Below are positions 1-6,459 of a DNA stretch of 11,272 bases, piece after piece (the first letter of the stretch is position 1; each line of letters opens with the position of its first letter). The notes under the pieces were generated by a model. It was not told the DNA's origin and did not search any database. It was given only the letters and a program-made list of their open reading frames with translations. Source of the stretch: Candidatus Cloacimonadota bacterium (GTDB lineage Bacteria > Cloacimonadota > Cloacimonadia > Cloacimonadales > TCS61); NCBI GenBank assembly GCA_030596265.1, contig JAUVKM010000036.1:1-11272 (forward strand), written 5' to 3'. The position numbers and the translations under genes are program-made.

Positions 1-1
1 T

Positions 2-805
2 TATATAAAAGCAGAAATTACAGCAGATGAAAATGATGTAATAAAACGACTTGATAATGTTATTGCCGATAAAGAAAAAACAAAACAACTAGAAGATTCC
101 AGAAGAAGAACAGAAAAAGCACTTACCGAAATTGAAAGATTAAAGCTACAACTTTCTCAAACAAAGGATGAAAATGAGAAACTGAAAATACAAAAAGATT
201 ACAACCAAAGCAGTAATGAGCTTACTGCAGAAGATTTATATCAGAAAGGATTGAATGCATTTGAAACGGATAAATATGAAGAAGGAATAGATATATTTGA
301 AAGAATTTTAGAATTGGAGAATATTAATATTCGTGAAAACATTTTAGTATGGATTTTAGATACTGTAGCACGTCAATATTTATTAAGTGGCAAAGAACAT
401 CATAAAGCTGTAAAATATTACAAACAGATAATTAACATTAATTCTAATGAATACTACTGGGCTTATCTAGAATTAGCTCGAATATATTCCTCATTGCATG
501 AAGACTATTTAGCTATACAGAATTGCCAAAAAGCAATTGATATAAATAGTGAGTTTTATGATGCTTATATGTATAAAGGGAGGATATATCATTTTTTAGA
601 GAATTATGACAAAGCTTTAGAAGTATATAATCAAGCTATAAAAATTGAACCCGATAATTATAAAGCATACTTTGAGATTGCATGGATTTACAGGTTTAAA
701 AATGATTATGATCAGTATATATCTTTTATGCAAAAGGCAGCGAAATTAGAAGATGTTAGAGCTCAAAAAAGCTTAAAAGAAAAAGGAATTTCTTGGGAGG
801 AATAG
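2..805 (+). CDS. Coiled-coil plus TPR envelope protein, 5'-truncated
   Basis: The frame is open from base 2 to the TAG at 803-805 with no stop, so this is the last 267 residues of a longer gene. The first TTG (251) or any other internal start should not be taken as the true start. The first 20 or so visible residues (IKAEITADENDVIKRL) look like the closing strand and helix of a secreted LPP20/FlgO-like domain; this is a recollection of family style. A charged coiled coil follows at about residues 22-70. TPR-like helix pairs then run from about residue 78 to 260, including KAVKYYKQIININ, LAIQNCQKAIDIN and KALEVYNQAIKIEPDN. TPRs bind protein partners, so a scaffold role in the envelope is likely. 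The next gene's ATG directly follows the stop, and its ribosome site (GGGAGGAA) lies inside this gene, suggesting co-transcription. The specific function is unknown. Confidence 0.8.
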   Translation, partial: YIKAEITADENDVIKRLDNVIADKEKTKQLEDSRRRTEKALTEIERLKLQLSQTKDENEKLKIQKDYNQSSNELTAEDLYQKGLNAFETDKYEEGIDIFERILELENINIRENILVWILDTVARQYLLSGKEHHKAVKYYKQIININSNEYYWAYLELARIYSSLHEDYLAIQNCQKAIDINSEFYDAYMYKGRIYHFLENYDKALEVYNQAIKIEPDNYKAYFEIAWIYRFKNDYDQYISFMQKAAKLEDVRAQKSLKEKGISWEE

Positions 806-1267
806 ATGTTTGAGGTCATAAAACAAACTAAGAAATATTTTGAAAATCTTCACTTTATTATATACATTATTCTACCGGTTATTTTATTTTTCATTACTTA
901 TTTTGCTAAATTATCGAAAATTATAATAAAATCGTTAGATATCTATTTAATTACAAATTGCCTATTGATTTCATCAAGTATAGTTATTTCATGTATTCTT
1001 TTTATAATTTCATTATACAAAAAAATTAAAAAAAATAGCATTAAAAATAAAAAATATTTTGAGTATGACGTTTGGTGGGATCGTAATGCGATACCATATT
1101 GTCCAAGTTGTGGAAAAGCTCTTATACGAGTTGATGGTGATATCTATTCTCTTGAGTGTCCAGATTTTAAGAAATGCGATTTTCAAGTAGAATTAAAAGA
1201 TGAAAATAACAAACGTATTTCGTTAAAAGAAGCTAAAGCAAGTATAAAAAAGCTTAGAATATGTTAA
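806..1267 (+). CDS. Small two-helix membrane protein with C-terminal zinc ribbon
   Basis: This is a 153-residue protein I do not recognise by name. Two hydrophobic stretches, about residues 16-34 and 46-70, should be membrane helices separated by a short basic loop. A lysine-rich linker (72-83) suggests that the C-terminal part is cytoplasmic. That part holds a zinc-ribbon-like pattern: C99-x2-C102 in YCPSCGKAL, and C118 with C124 in ECPDFKKC, spaced as a treble-clef or rubredoxin-like knuckle. The ATG immediately follows the upstream TAG, with GGGAGGAA as the ribosome site, so translation is probably coupled to the TPR gene. The HEPN gene begins 19 bases downstream. Base composition is very AT-rich, like both neighbours. 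A membrane-anchored nucleic-acid- or protein-binding adaptor is possible, but that is inference only. Confidence 0.75.
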   Translation: MFEVIKQTKKYFENLHFIIYIILPVILFFITYFAKLSKIIIKSLDIYLITNCLLISSSIVISCILFIISLYKKIKKNSIKNKKYFEYDVWWDRNAIPYCPSCGKALIRVDGDIYSLECPDFKKCDFQVELKDENNKRISLKEAKASIKKLRIC

Positions 1268-1286
1268 GAGGATATGGTATTTCTTT

Positions 1287-2204
1287 ATGAAAGGGAGAAA
1301 TGATATAAGTGAGTTTTATTGTCCTTTAGCCGATTTCAATCTAAATTGGAATGTGAATTTCGATAATAATAAGTTAGATATTACTAGTGATATAAAAATT
1401 ATTTCAAAAATAGACTTACCAAGTTTATCAATAATATCAGATGATATAACTGACAATGAGAAATCATTTTATGAGAATCGAGTCCATTATTGGTTATGCT
1501 TGAAAAAAGATGATAGTGAAGTTGAAGATGTAATTAACATTTTTCAACTTGCTTTGTGGATTATTAAACCAACAAAATTTCATATAAGATTTTTCTCAAA
1601 TTTTGATAAAAATAGTTCAAAACTTAGATATAGAAACTTATTATCAAGATTTGTTCCAATTTGTAATCATTTTGAATTTGAATATAATAACAGTGATATA
1701 GAAAATTTAAAAATATTTTTCCCAATTATTATGGATTTATATTGGAACAATGCAAGATTTCATAATTCACTGGTTTTTAATATTCATGGTTGCATTACAA
1801 ATTCTTGGGAAGTAGCTTACATACTATTTTCTACAACATTTGAGAGTTTACTTACCCATAAAAACAAGTGGGGCACAACTAAAAAATTAGCTTGGGCTTA
1901 TGCAATATTAACTGAAACCAAAAATGAAAAGAGACAAATAGCATATAAGAATTTTCGAAACATTTATGAAATCAGATCAGAGATTTTACATGGAGAATCA
2001 TTTAATGATAAATATAAAAAAAGTGATGTAAATTTAAAAGAACTCGCAAAATGCAGAGATATGTTAAAAAAACTCTGGCAGGTTATTTTGGATTCAGAAG
2101 AAATTAGAGAGAAACTATCTGGAAGCGATAGTGTAAGACGTGATTATTATAAAAAGGTTGCAAATGGTTGGATGCCGGAAGAAGAGAATGGGAAGAAAGA
2201 ATAA
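1287..2204 (+). CDS. Apea-like HEPN domain protein (putative ribonuclease)
   Basis: The protein has 305 residues. The C-terminal third is helical and carries R230-S-E-I-L-H235-G, the Rx4H signature of HEPN domains. It is preceded by a helix with FESLL (E186), the acidic position usual in the Apea-like HEPN family. The segment NFRNIYEIRSEILHG (222-236) is close to the family core as I know it. The N-terminal part (EFYCPLADFNLNW, 9-21) matches the beta-rich leader common in these proteins. HEPN proteins with an intact Rx4-6H motif are usually metal-independent RNases in toxin-antitoxin, abortive-infection or stress systems. No nucleotidyltransferase (MNT) partner is visible, and the gene follows a membrane zinc-ribbon gene by 19 bases. 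The ATG at 1287 is the first usable start but has only a weak, distant AGAGGA (1267-1272), so the start is uncertain. G+C is strikingly low. Confidence 0.72.
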   Translation: MKGRNDISEFYCPLADFNLNWNVNFDNNKLDITSDIKIISKIDLPSLSIISDDITDNEKSFYENRVHYWLCLKKDDSEVEDVINIFQLALWIIKPTKFHIRFFSNFDKNSSKLRYRNLLSRFVPICNHFEFEYNNSDIENLKIFFPIIMDLYWNNARFHNSLVFNIHGCITNSWEVAYILFSTTFESLLTHKNKWGTTKKLAWAYAILTETKNEKRQIAYKNFRNIYEIRSEILHGESFNDKYKKSDVNLKELAKCRDMLKKLWQVILDSEEIREKLSGSDSVRRDYYKKVANGWMPEEENGKKE

Positions 2205-2217
2205 ACCCCCTTTTATT

Positions 2218-2234
2218 CCCCCTTATGAAGGGGG
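2218..2234 (+). repeat. Perfect 7-bp hairpin after the HEPN gene
   Basis: CCCCCTT (2218-2224) pairs perfectly with AAGGGGG (2228-2234) around an ATG loop, 13 bases after the HEPN stop codon. No T-run follows, so it is not a classical intrinsic terminator. It may stabilise the 3' end of the transcript or belong to the repeat cluster that follows. The C-rich strand stands out in this AT-rich stretch. Confidence 0.6.
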
Positions 2235-2251
2235 ACACAATAAGGTTTCAT

Positions 2252-2305
2252 GCTCCCCTTTGGAAGGGAAGACAGAAAAACGAAGTTTTTCAGAGGGGTT
2301 TTAAT
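2252..2305 (+). repeat. Dispersed repeat element A, copy 1
   Basis: This element has two small hairpins: CCCTT/AAGGG (2256-2260 with 2264-2268) and GAAAAAC/GTTTTTC (2275-2281 with 2285-2291). It ends in CAGAGGGGTTTTAAT. A second copy in the same orientation lies at 4285-4338, differing at only a handful of positions. In both copies the A element is followed after about 12-14 bases by element B. The outer CCCCT and AGGGG arms could also pair. It has no coding sense. It is a dispersed intergenic palindromic repeat of unknown family. Confidence 0.8.
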
Positions 2306-2317
2306 TAAGTTGAAAAT

Positions 2318-2414
2318 GTCATCCTGAGTGCTGCGAAGCAGATTATCGAAGGATAGTGAATATGTAATTTTACTTTACACTTCGATACGATACTGCGTAT
2401 CTACTCAGTGTGAC
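2318..2414 (+). repeat. Cloverleaf-like palindromic repeat B, copy 1
   Basis: The outer arms GTCATCCTGAGT (2318-2329) and ACTCAGTGTGAC (2403-2414) pair at 10 of 12 positions. Inside are three further stems: CTGC-GAA-GCAG (2331-2341), TATCGAAG/CTTCGATA (2344-2351 with 2380-2387) and GATAC-TGC-GTATC (2389-2401). A multibranched fold results. Copy 2 at 4353-4458 shares the outer arms and the right half almost base for base. The element sits in the leader of the transporter gene and would be transcribed if the promoter is upstream. It does not have tRNA features. Confidence 0.85.
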
Positions 2415-2466
2415 AGTAGATTATTGAGAATAGAAGTGATCTGTGTAAACCTAAAGAAAATTGAAA

Positions 2467-2471
2467 AGGAG
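2467..2471 (+). promoter_or_regulatory. Ribosome binding site deciding the symporter start
   Basis: AGGAG lies six bases before the ATG at 2478. The frame stays open upstream to 2328, but that extension would translate repeat B and match nothing in the family. This site plus the family N-terminus (GNWSSRQAFILAAIGSAIGL) fixes the start at 2478. Confidence 0.85.
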
Positions 2472-2477
2472 ATAACA

Positions 2478-4223
2478 ATGGGACAAAGAGGTAATTGGAG
2501 TAGTCGTCAGGCGTTTATATTAGCGGCAATCGGTTCAGCAATTGGTTTGGGAAATATCTGGCGTTTTCCGTTCAAATGTTATGAATCTGGTGGTGGAGCC
2601 TTTCTTATTGCATACTTAATTGCAATGCTTACAGCAGGAATTCCACTAATGATATTAGAATTAAGTTTTGGACACCATTTTAAACTGGCAGCACCGCTTT
2701 CTTTTTCCAAAGTGAATAAAAAATTTGAATGGATCGGTTGGTGGGCAGTAATAGTAGCCTTTATGATCACAACTTATTATGCTGTGGTTATGGCTTGGGG
2801 CTTGAATTATACTGTATTTGCGACTACACAAGCCTGGGGAACAGACACCGGAGATTTCTTCTATAATCACTTCTTAAATTTAACAAGTGGTCATTTTGAC
2901 TTTGGTGGAATTCAACTTCCAATATTAATTGCGTTAGTTGTATCCTGGATATTGATAGTTGGAGCGATTTGGAAAGGTGCGAAAACAGTTTCTAAAGTAG
3001 TTTATGTAACTGTATTTGTTCCTTGGTTACTTCTCATTTTATTTGTGATTAGAGGTGTAACACTTCCGGGAGCAATGGATGGATTGCGTTTTTACTTAAC
3101 ACCCCATTTTGAAAAACTTCTTGATCCCAGTGTTTGGGTAGCAGCATATGGGCAGGTATTCTTTTCGCTTTCTATCGGTTTTGGTATCATGATTGCCTAT
3201 GCGAGCTTTCTACCTAAAAAAAGTGATATAATAAATAGTGCACTCATTATTGCATTGAGCGACGGAGCAACAGCATTTATTGGAGGATTTGCCGTTTTCG
3301 GTGCTTTGGGATATTATGCAAATATGACAGGGCAGGCAGTTGAGAGTGTGCTAAAAGGCGGACCGGGATTGGCATTTGTAACTTATCCAGCTATTATAAA
3401 TATGCTGCCAATGGCAAAAATATTTGGAATACTTTTTTTCTTGATGCTATTAACATTAGCTGTTGATTCTGCTTTCTCTCTGGTGGAGGCGATAGCCTCT
3501 TCTTTGCGGGATAAATTTGGCTGGAGTCATAAAAAATCTAATTTGATTACTGCTGGTTCAGCATTTGTTATAGGAATTTTATTTACAACCGGTGCGGGGC
3601 TATACTGGTTAGATCTTGTTGATAAATGGTTGGAAGTGTTCGGTCTTTCTATGGTAGTTTTGGTTGAATGTATTGTTCTTGCCTGGTTCTTTAAAATTGA
3701 TGAACTCAGAAAATATGCTAATGATTATTCGGAAGTAAAAGTAGGCAAATGGTGGAATTATATTCTTAAGTTTTATGTTCCAATTGCAGTATTTGCCTTG
3801 ATTTTAACGGATGCGATCAAGCTTATTAGAAATGGCTATGAAGGTTATCCTGCAAAAGCTTTAATGTTTGGTTGGATCGTGGTGATAGTTGTTCCAATAT
3901 TAGCTATTATTATTGCTTCTGTTAAAAGTAGGGGAGAAGTAAAAGTAGTAGATATACATCATCCATCAAAACCATTTGTTTCTGATATTGGTTATTTGCG
4001 ATTACTTAGATATTTTAAAGCTGTGCTTTTGGGTGGTTTGTTATTGATCATGATAATAATTCTAAGCAAATTTATCACATCGTTATCTGTTCTTATTATT
4101 CCATTAATAACCATCTTCATCTTTCTGGCTTTGGTTGGAGGGGCGATCTATTTTGCCAGAATCTCAATGAAAGAAGGTCATCGTAGAGATGGATGGGCAG
4201 AGCAGGCTTTGGAGGAGAAATAA
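2478..4223 (+). CDS. Sodium-dependent transporter, NSS/SLC6 family
   Basis: This 581-residue integral membrane protein is expected to move an amino acid or related amine into the cell with Na+. The family signature in helix 1, AAIGSAIGLGNIWRFP (16-31), includes the gate arginine R29 and the N26 sodium ligand position. The unwound part of helix 6 is seen as FSLSIGFGIMIAYASF (229-243). Helix 7 carries D262, near the acidic position that replaces chloride in bacterial chloride-independent members. Helix 8 has AVDSAFSLVE (328-337); its Asp-Ser pair sits at the Na2 site, as in animal SLC6 proteins. About 12 core helices end near residue 482. A further 100 residues hold two extra hydrophobic segments (about 513-531 and 534-560), beyond the roughly 510 residues of LeuT. 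The substrate cannot be read from the sequence. Composite repeats flank the gene on both sides. Confidence 0.95.
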   Translation: MGQRGNWSSRQAFILAAIGSAIGLGNIWRFPFKCYESGGGAFLIAYLIAMLTAGIPLMILELSFGHHFKLAAPLSFSKVNKKFEWIGWWAVIVAFMITTYYAVVMAWGLNYTVFATTQAWGTDTGDFFYNHFLNLTSGHFDFGGIQLPILIALVVSWILIVGAIWKGAKTVSKVVYVTVFVPWLLLILFVIRGVTLPGAMDGLRFYLTPHFEKLLDPSVWVAAYGQVFFSLSIGFGIMIAYASFLPKKSDIINSALIIALSDGATAFIGGFAVFGALGYYANMTGQAVESVLKGGPGLAFVTYPAIINMLPMAKIFGILFFLMLLTLAVDSAFSLVEAIASSLRDKFGWSHKKSNLITAGSAFVIGILFTTGAGLYWLDLVDKWLEVFGLSMVVLVECIVLAWFFKIDELRKYANDYSEVKVGKWWNYILKFYVPIAVFALILTDAIKLIRNGYEGYPAKALMFGWIVVIVVPILAIIIASVKSRGEVKVVDIHHPSKPFVSDIGYLRLLRYFKAVLLGGLLLIMIIILSKFITSLSVLIIPLITIFIFLALVGGAIYFARISMKEGHRRDGWAEQALEEK

Positions 4224-4235
4224 ATTCTATAACCT

Positions 4236-4260
4236 GACTCGGGTTTTCTAAACTCGAGTC
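4236..4260 (+). terminator. Hairpin after the symporter gene, possible terminator
   Basis: GACTCGGGTTT (4236-4246) pairs with AAACTCGAGTC (4250-4260) over 11 positions with one G-U wobble and a three-base loop, 12 bases after the symporter stop. The downstream sequence (GAATTAAAAC) has no T-run, so factor-independent termination would be inefficient. A role as an RNA 3'-end stabiliser is equally possible. Confidence 0.5.
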
Positions 4261-4284
4261 GAATTAAAACAGAGGGGTTTGGTA

Positions 4285-4338
4285 GCTCACCTTTGTAAGG
4301 GAGATAGAAAAACGTAGTTTTTCAGAGGAATTATTAAT
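4285..4338 (+). repeat. Dispersed repeat element A, copy 2
   Basis: This is the same orientation and layout as the copy at 2252-2305. An imperfect CTCACCTT/AAGGGAG stem is followed by a perfect GAAAAAC-GTA-GTTTTTC hairpin (4307-4323) and an AT-rich tail. The loop base differs (GAA in copy 1, GTA here) while the stem is kept. The nearby AGAGGGGTTT at 4271-4280 repeats the 3' end of copy 1, suggesting a further partial unit just upstream. Confidence 0.8.
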
Positions 4339-4352
4339 CTTGAACGAAAATT

Positions 4353-4458
4353 GTCATCCTGAGTGTCCGGCATAGCCGGATGTATCGAAGGATAGTGAAA
4401 GAAACAAAGATGTTGTCTCGACACTTCGATACAATACTGCGTATCTACTCAGTGTGAC
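4353..4458 (+). repeat. Cloverleaf-like palindromic repeat B, copy 2
   Basis: The outer arms GTCATCCTGAGT (4353-4364) and ACTCAGTGTGAC (4447-4458) are identical to those of copy 1. The first inner hairpin is TCCGGC-ATA-GCCGGA (4366-4380), a different sequence from the one in copy 1 but also perfectly paired. TATCGAAG/CTTCGATA (4383-4390 with 4424-4431) and ATAC-TGC-GTAT (4434-4444) are kept. The loop of the middle arm differs in sequence and length (33 bases here, 28 in copy 1). The pattern suggests the fold is under constraint or is copied as a palindrome. Confidence 0.85.
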
Positions 4459-4460
4459 AG

Positions 4461-4484
4461 AGAAGTAATTAGAGTAGTCGTCAG
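4461..4484 (+). repeat. 24-base near-copy of the symporter 5' coding sequence
   Basis: This stretch matches 2487-2510, codons about 4-11 of the symporter gene, at 22 of 24 positions, including an exact AGTAGTCGTCAG run. It starts two bases after repeat B copy 2. No symporter coding sense continues beyond it. It looks like a remnant of a duplicated or rearranged transporter start, although its purpose is unknown. Confidence 0.6.
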
Positions 4485-4488
4485 AAAA

Positions 4489-4495
4489 AGAGGGG
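4489..4495 (+). promoter_or_regulatory. Ribosome binding site pointing to an AUA start
   Basis: AGAGGGG is five bases before ATA at 4501, a normal spacing, but about 20 bases from the first conventional alternative, TTG at 4516. The same AGAGGGGTTT string ends repeat A copy 1 (2292-2301) and occurs at 4271-4280, so this ribosome site may have been supplied by repeat sequence. Confidence 0.5.
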
Positions 4496-4500
4496 TTTTT

Positions 4501-6219
4501 ATAAAAAAAATAATATTGATTATTCTGCTAATATTAGCTTGCAATACTTTTGCAGATATTAATGAGAATGCTATTCTTAAGCGAAGAGCAAGTTCCTACA
4601 GATCTCGTAAACAATATGAAAAAGCAATTAGTATTTACGAAACTATTCAGAAAAACGATCCAACCGATATGAATAATATCCGTGAATTAGTCCTTATTTT
4701 AATTCAAACCTCAAAGATAGAAAAAGCAGAAAAACTTTTGAATACATACAAAATAAAAATGCGGGAAGATTTACATTTTCAACTTAACCTGATGATCTTG
4801 TTACATAAAGCAGAATTCAATGAAGCGCAGAGATTAAGTAATAAAATTTTAGATAAACAAATTGGAAATATTAGCAACTATGGAACTGTTGCAAAAGTTT
4901 TTGAACAATACCGACAATATGAAATTGCAATTGAAATTTATCTTAAAGCTCGCAAAATTGCTGGTGATGAAAAACTGTATGTTCGTGAACTTGCAAATAA
5001 TTATCATGCACTAAAAAATCATAAAAAAGCTGTGAGAGAATTTGTCAGGTTAGCCGAGAATAGGAACTCGTATGCTGCTTTTATTCTCAGCCGATTTAAA
5101 TCGATGCTTAAAGAAGATATCTCGGTAATTAGGTATATAAAAGATACAGCAGGTAAAAGCGAGAATCCTACAATTAAAGAGATCTATGCACTTTGTCTGG
5201 GGGAGATCGGTGAATATGAAAAAGCTCTGAAAGAATATGAAGAACTTCCTGCGCAGAATCTATTGAAGTTTGCAGATCGCATGGAAAAGAACGGGAGATT
5301 GGACAGTGCAATAAAAGCTTATAATATATTTTTATCCAGAAGTAATAATGTTGTTGAAAATGCAAAAACCAAGATTAGCCTTTCAAATATCTATATCCAA
5401 CAAAATGATCTAAGCAAAGCTGAAGAGATTCTTCTCGAATTGTATGATGATAAAAATCTGAAATCAAGAGGGAACAGATATAAAACCCGGGCAAACAGGC
5501 AGTGCCGAGAACTTCTTGCTCAAATCTATCTAATGCGGAACGCTTCCCAAAAAGAGATCATACAATATCTTGAAGAGGCTAAAGAATTCACATTTAATAA
5601 AAATGACATTAGCGAGATAGAGTATAAAATTATTCATTTATTGATAATGAACGAGAAAAATGATCTAGCGAAAGAAAAGTTGAAAGATGTATTGAAAAAT
5701 GAAAATTCCGGCTCTGATATTTTTAAAAAAGGTTATTATTATTCATTTTTGATCGCGATTATGACTAATGATGCAGAATCTGACAGTCTGCTGGGTGAGC
5801 TTCTCGTTAATATTCCGGAAAATAATATAACCAATGACGCATTATTGCTTTTTCAGAGCATAAATCAAGTTCAAAGTAATGACGATAGGAATGATTTATT
5901 AAAGGCTTATCGGATGAGATCATTATACAAGGATTCAGAAGCAATTGAAATGTTGCGTTCCATTTATGAAAGATCTGAGTTGGAAGAGATGTTATTCCTG
6001 GCAGGCGAGTGGGCTATGCAAGCTGGTAAAATGGAGCTTGCTTTAGAGATATTTTCTCACGAATACTCCAAACCGGATCTGCAACAATATGCAACTTTAA
6101 AGCTAGTTGAGATAGAAAAGGATAAAACAAAAAAGAAAAGTTACAGTAGAGGTTTTTTACAAAATAATCCACAGTCGATCTTCTCACCGCAATTCAGAAA
6201 AATTTTGGTGAACCAATGA
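4501..6219 (+). CDS. Secreted TPR-repeat protein, probable AUA start
   Basis: Read from ATA at 4501 the product has 572 residues and opens with a textbook signal peptide: two lysines, a hydrophobic core (IILIILLILAC), then NTFA before a likely cut ahead of Asp. Starting at TTG 4516 would give 567 residues and lose the positive end, so the earlier start is preferred despite its codon. A cysteine near the cut (LILAC) gives a weak lipoprotein alternative. The rest is TPR-like helix pairs across most of the length, for example KQYEKAISIYETIQKNDPTD near the N-terminus, YEIAIEIYLKARKIAG, YEKALKEYEEL and LDSAIKAYNIFL. No enzyme motif was seen. It is probably a periplasmic or outer-membrane-associated scaffold. 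Its stop overlaps the next start (ATGA at 6216-6219), implying coupled translation with the small membrane protein. Confidence 0.85.
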   Translation: MKKIILIILLILACNTFADINENAILKRRASSYRSRKQYEKAISIYETIQKNDPTDMNNIRELVLILIQTSKIEKAEKLLNTYKIKMREDLHFQLNLMILLHKAEFNEAQRLSNKILDKQIGNISNYGTVAKVFEQYRQYEIAIEIYLKARKIAGDEKLYVRELANNYHALKNHKKAVREFVRLAENRNSYAAFILSRFKSMLKEDISVIRYIKDTAGKSENPTIKEIYALCLGEIGEYEKALKEYEELPAQNLLKFADRMEKNGRLDSAIKAYNIFLSRSNNVVENAKTKISLSNIYIQQNDLSKAEEILLELYDDKNLKSRGNRYKTRANRQCRELLAQIYLMRNASQKEIIQYLEEAKEFTFNKNDISEIEYKIIHLLIMNEKNDLAKEKLKDVLKNENSGSDIFKKGYYYSFLIAIMTNDAESDSLLGELLVNIPENNITNDALLLFQSINQVQSNDDRNDLLKAYRMRSLYKDSEAIEMLRSIYERSELEEMLFLAGEWAMQAGKMELALEIFSHEYSKPDLQQYATLKLVEIEKDKTKKKSYSRGFLQNNPQSIFSPQFRKILVNQ

Positions 6220-6458
6220 AGAATTTACTTAATTATATTGTTCCATTTCTTATTTTGATACTAGTTTTCAGGTTTTTCAATTTTATCATGTATTTTGCAA
6301 TTCGATTTTGGTATATCGCAATTCCATTAGCATTTTATTTATTCTATGAATTCAGGAAAAGCAGGAAGAAAATGAAATTCAAACAGGAAACAGGTCTTGA
6401 CCCCGATAAGGAAGTGAAATTGAAAGAAGATGCGATTGTTGAGGATGAGGATAAATGA
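6216..6458 (+). CDS. Small membrane protein of unknown function
   Basis: An 80-residue protein with two adjoining hydrophobic segments, about residues 7-27 and 30-46, rich in Phe and Ile. A basic stretch (FRKSRKKMKFK) and an acidic tail (VEDEDK) follow. By the positive-inside rule the charged tail should be cytoplasmic. The ATGA overlap with the upstream TPR gene indicates translational coupling, so the two products probably act together at the inner membrane/periplasm. I do not recognise a family. The gene is followed by a 242-base palindrome-rich gap. Confidence 0.75.
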   Translation: MKNLLNYIVPFLILILVFRFFNFIMYFAIRFWYIAIPLAFYLFYEFRKSRKKMKFKQETGLDPDKEVKLKEDAIVEDEDK

Positions 6459-6459
6459 A

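Noticed and set aside
251..805. Complete TPR gene starting at TTG 251
   Set aside because: The same frame is open to the window edge and codes a sensible coiled coil upstream, so the TTG is an internal codon of a truncated gene.
2318..2414. tRNA gene, because repeat B folds like a cloverleaf
   Set aside because: No 7-bp acceptor stem with discriminator, no D-loop GG, no T-loop consensus in a proper 5-bp stem, and the arms are the wrong sizes.
2328..2477. N-terminal extension of the symporter
   Set aside because: It would translate repeat B. The family N-terminus and a good ribosome site begin at 2478.
2579..2870. Minus-strand ORFs within the symporter gene
   Set aside because: Short, with no recognisable content, and antisense to a strongly supported gene.
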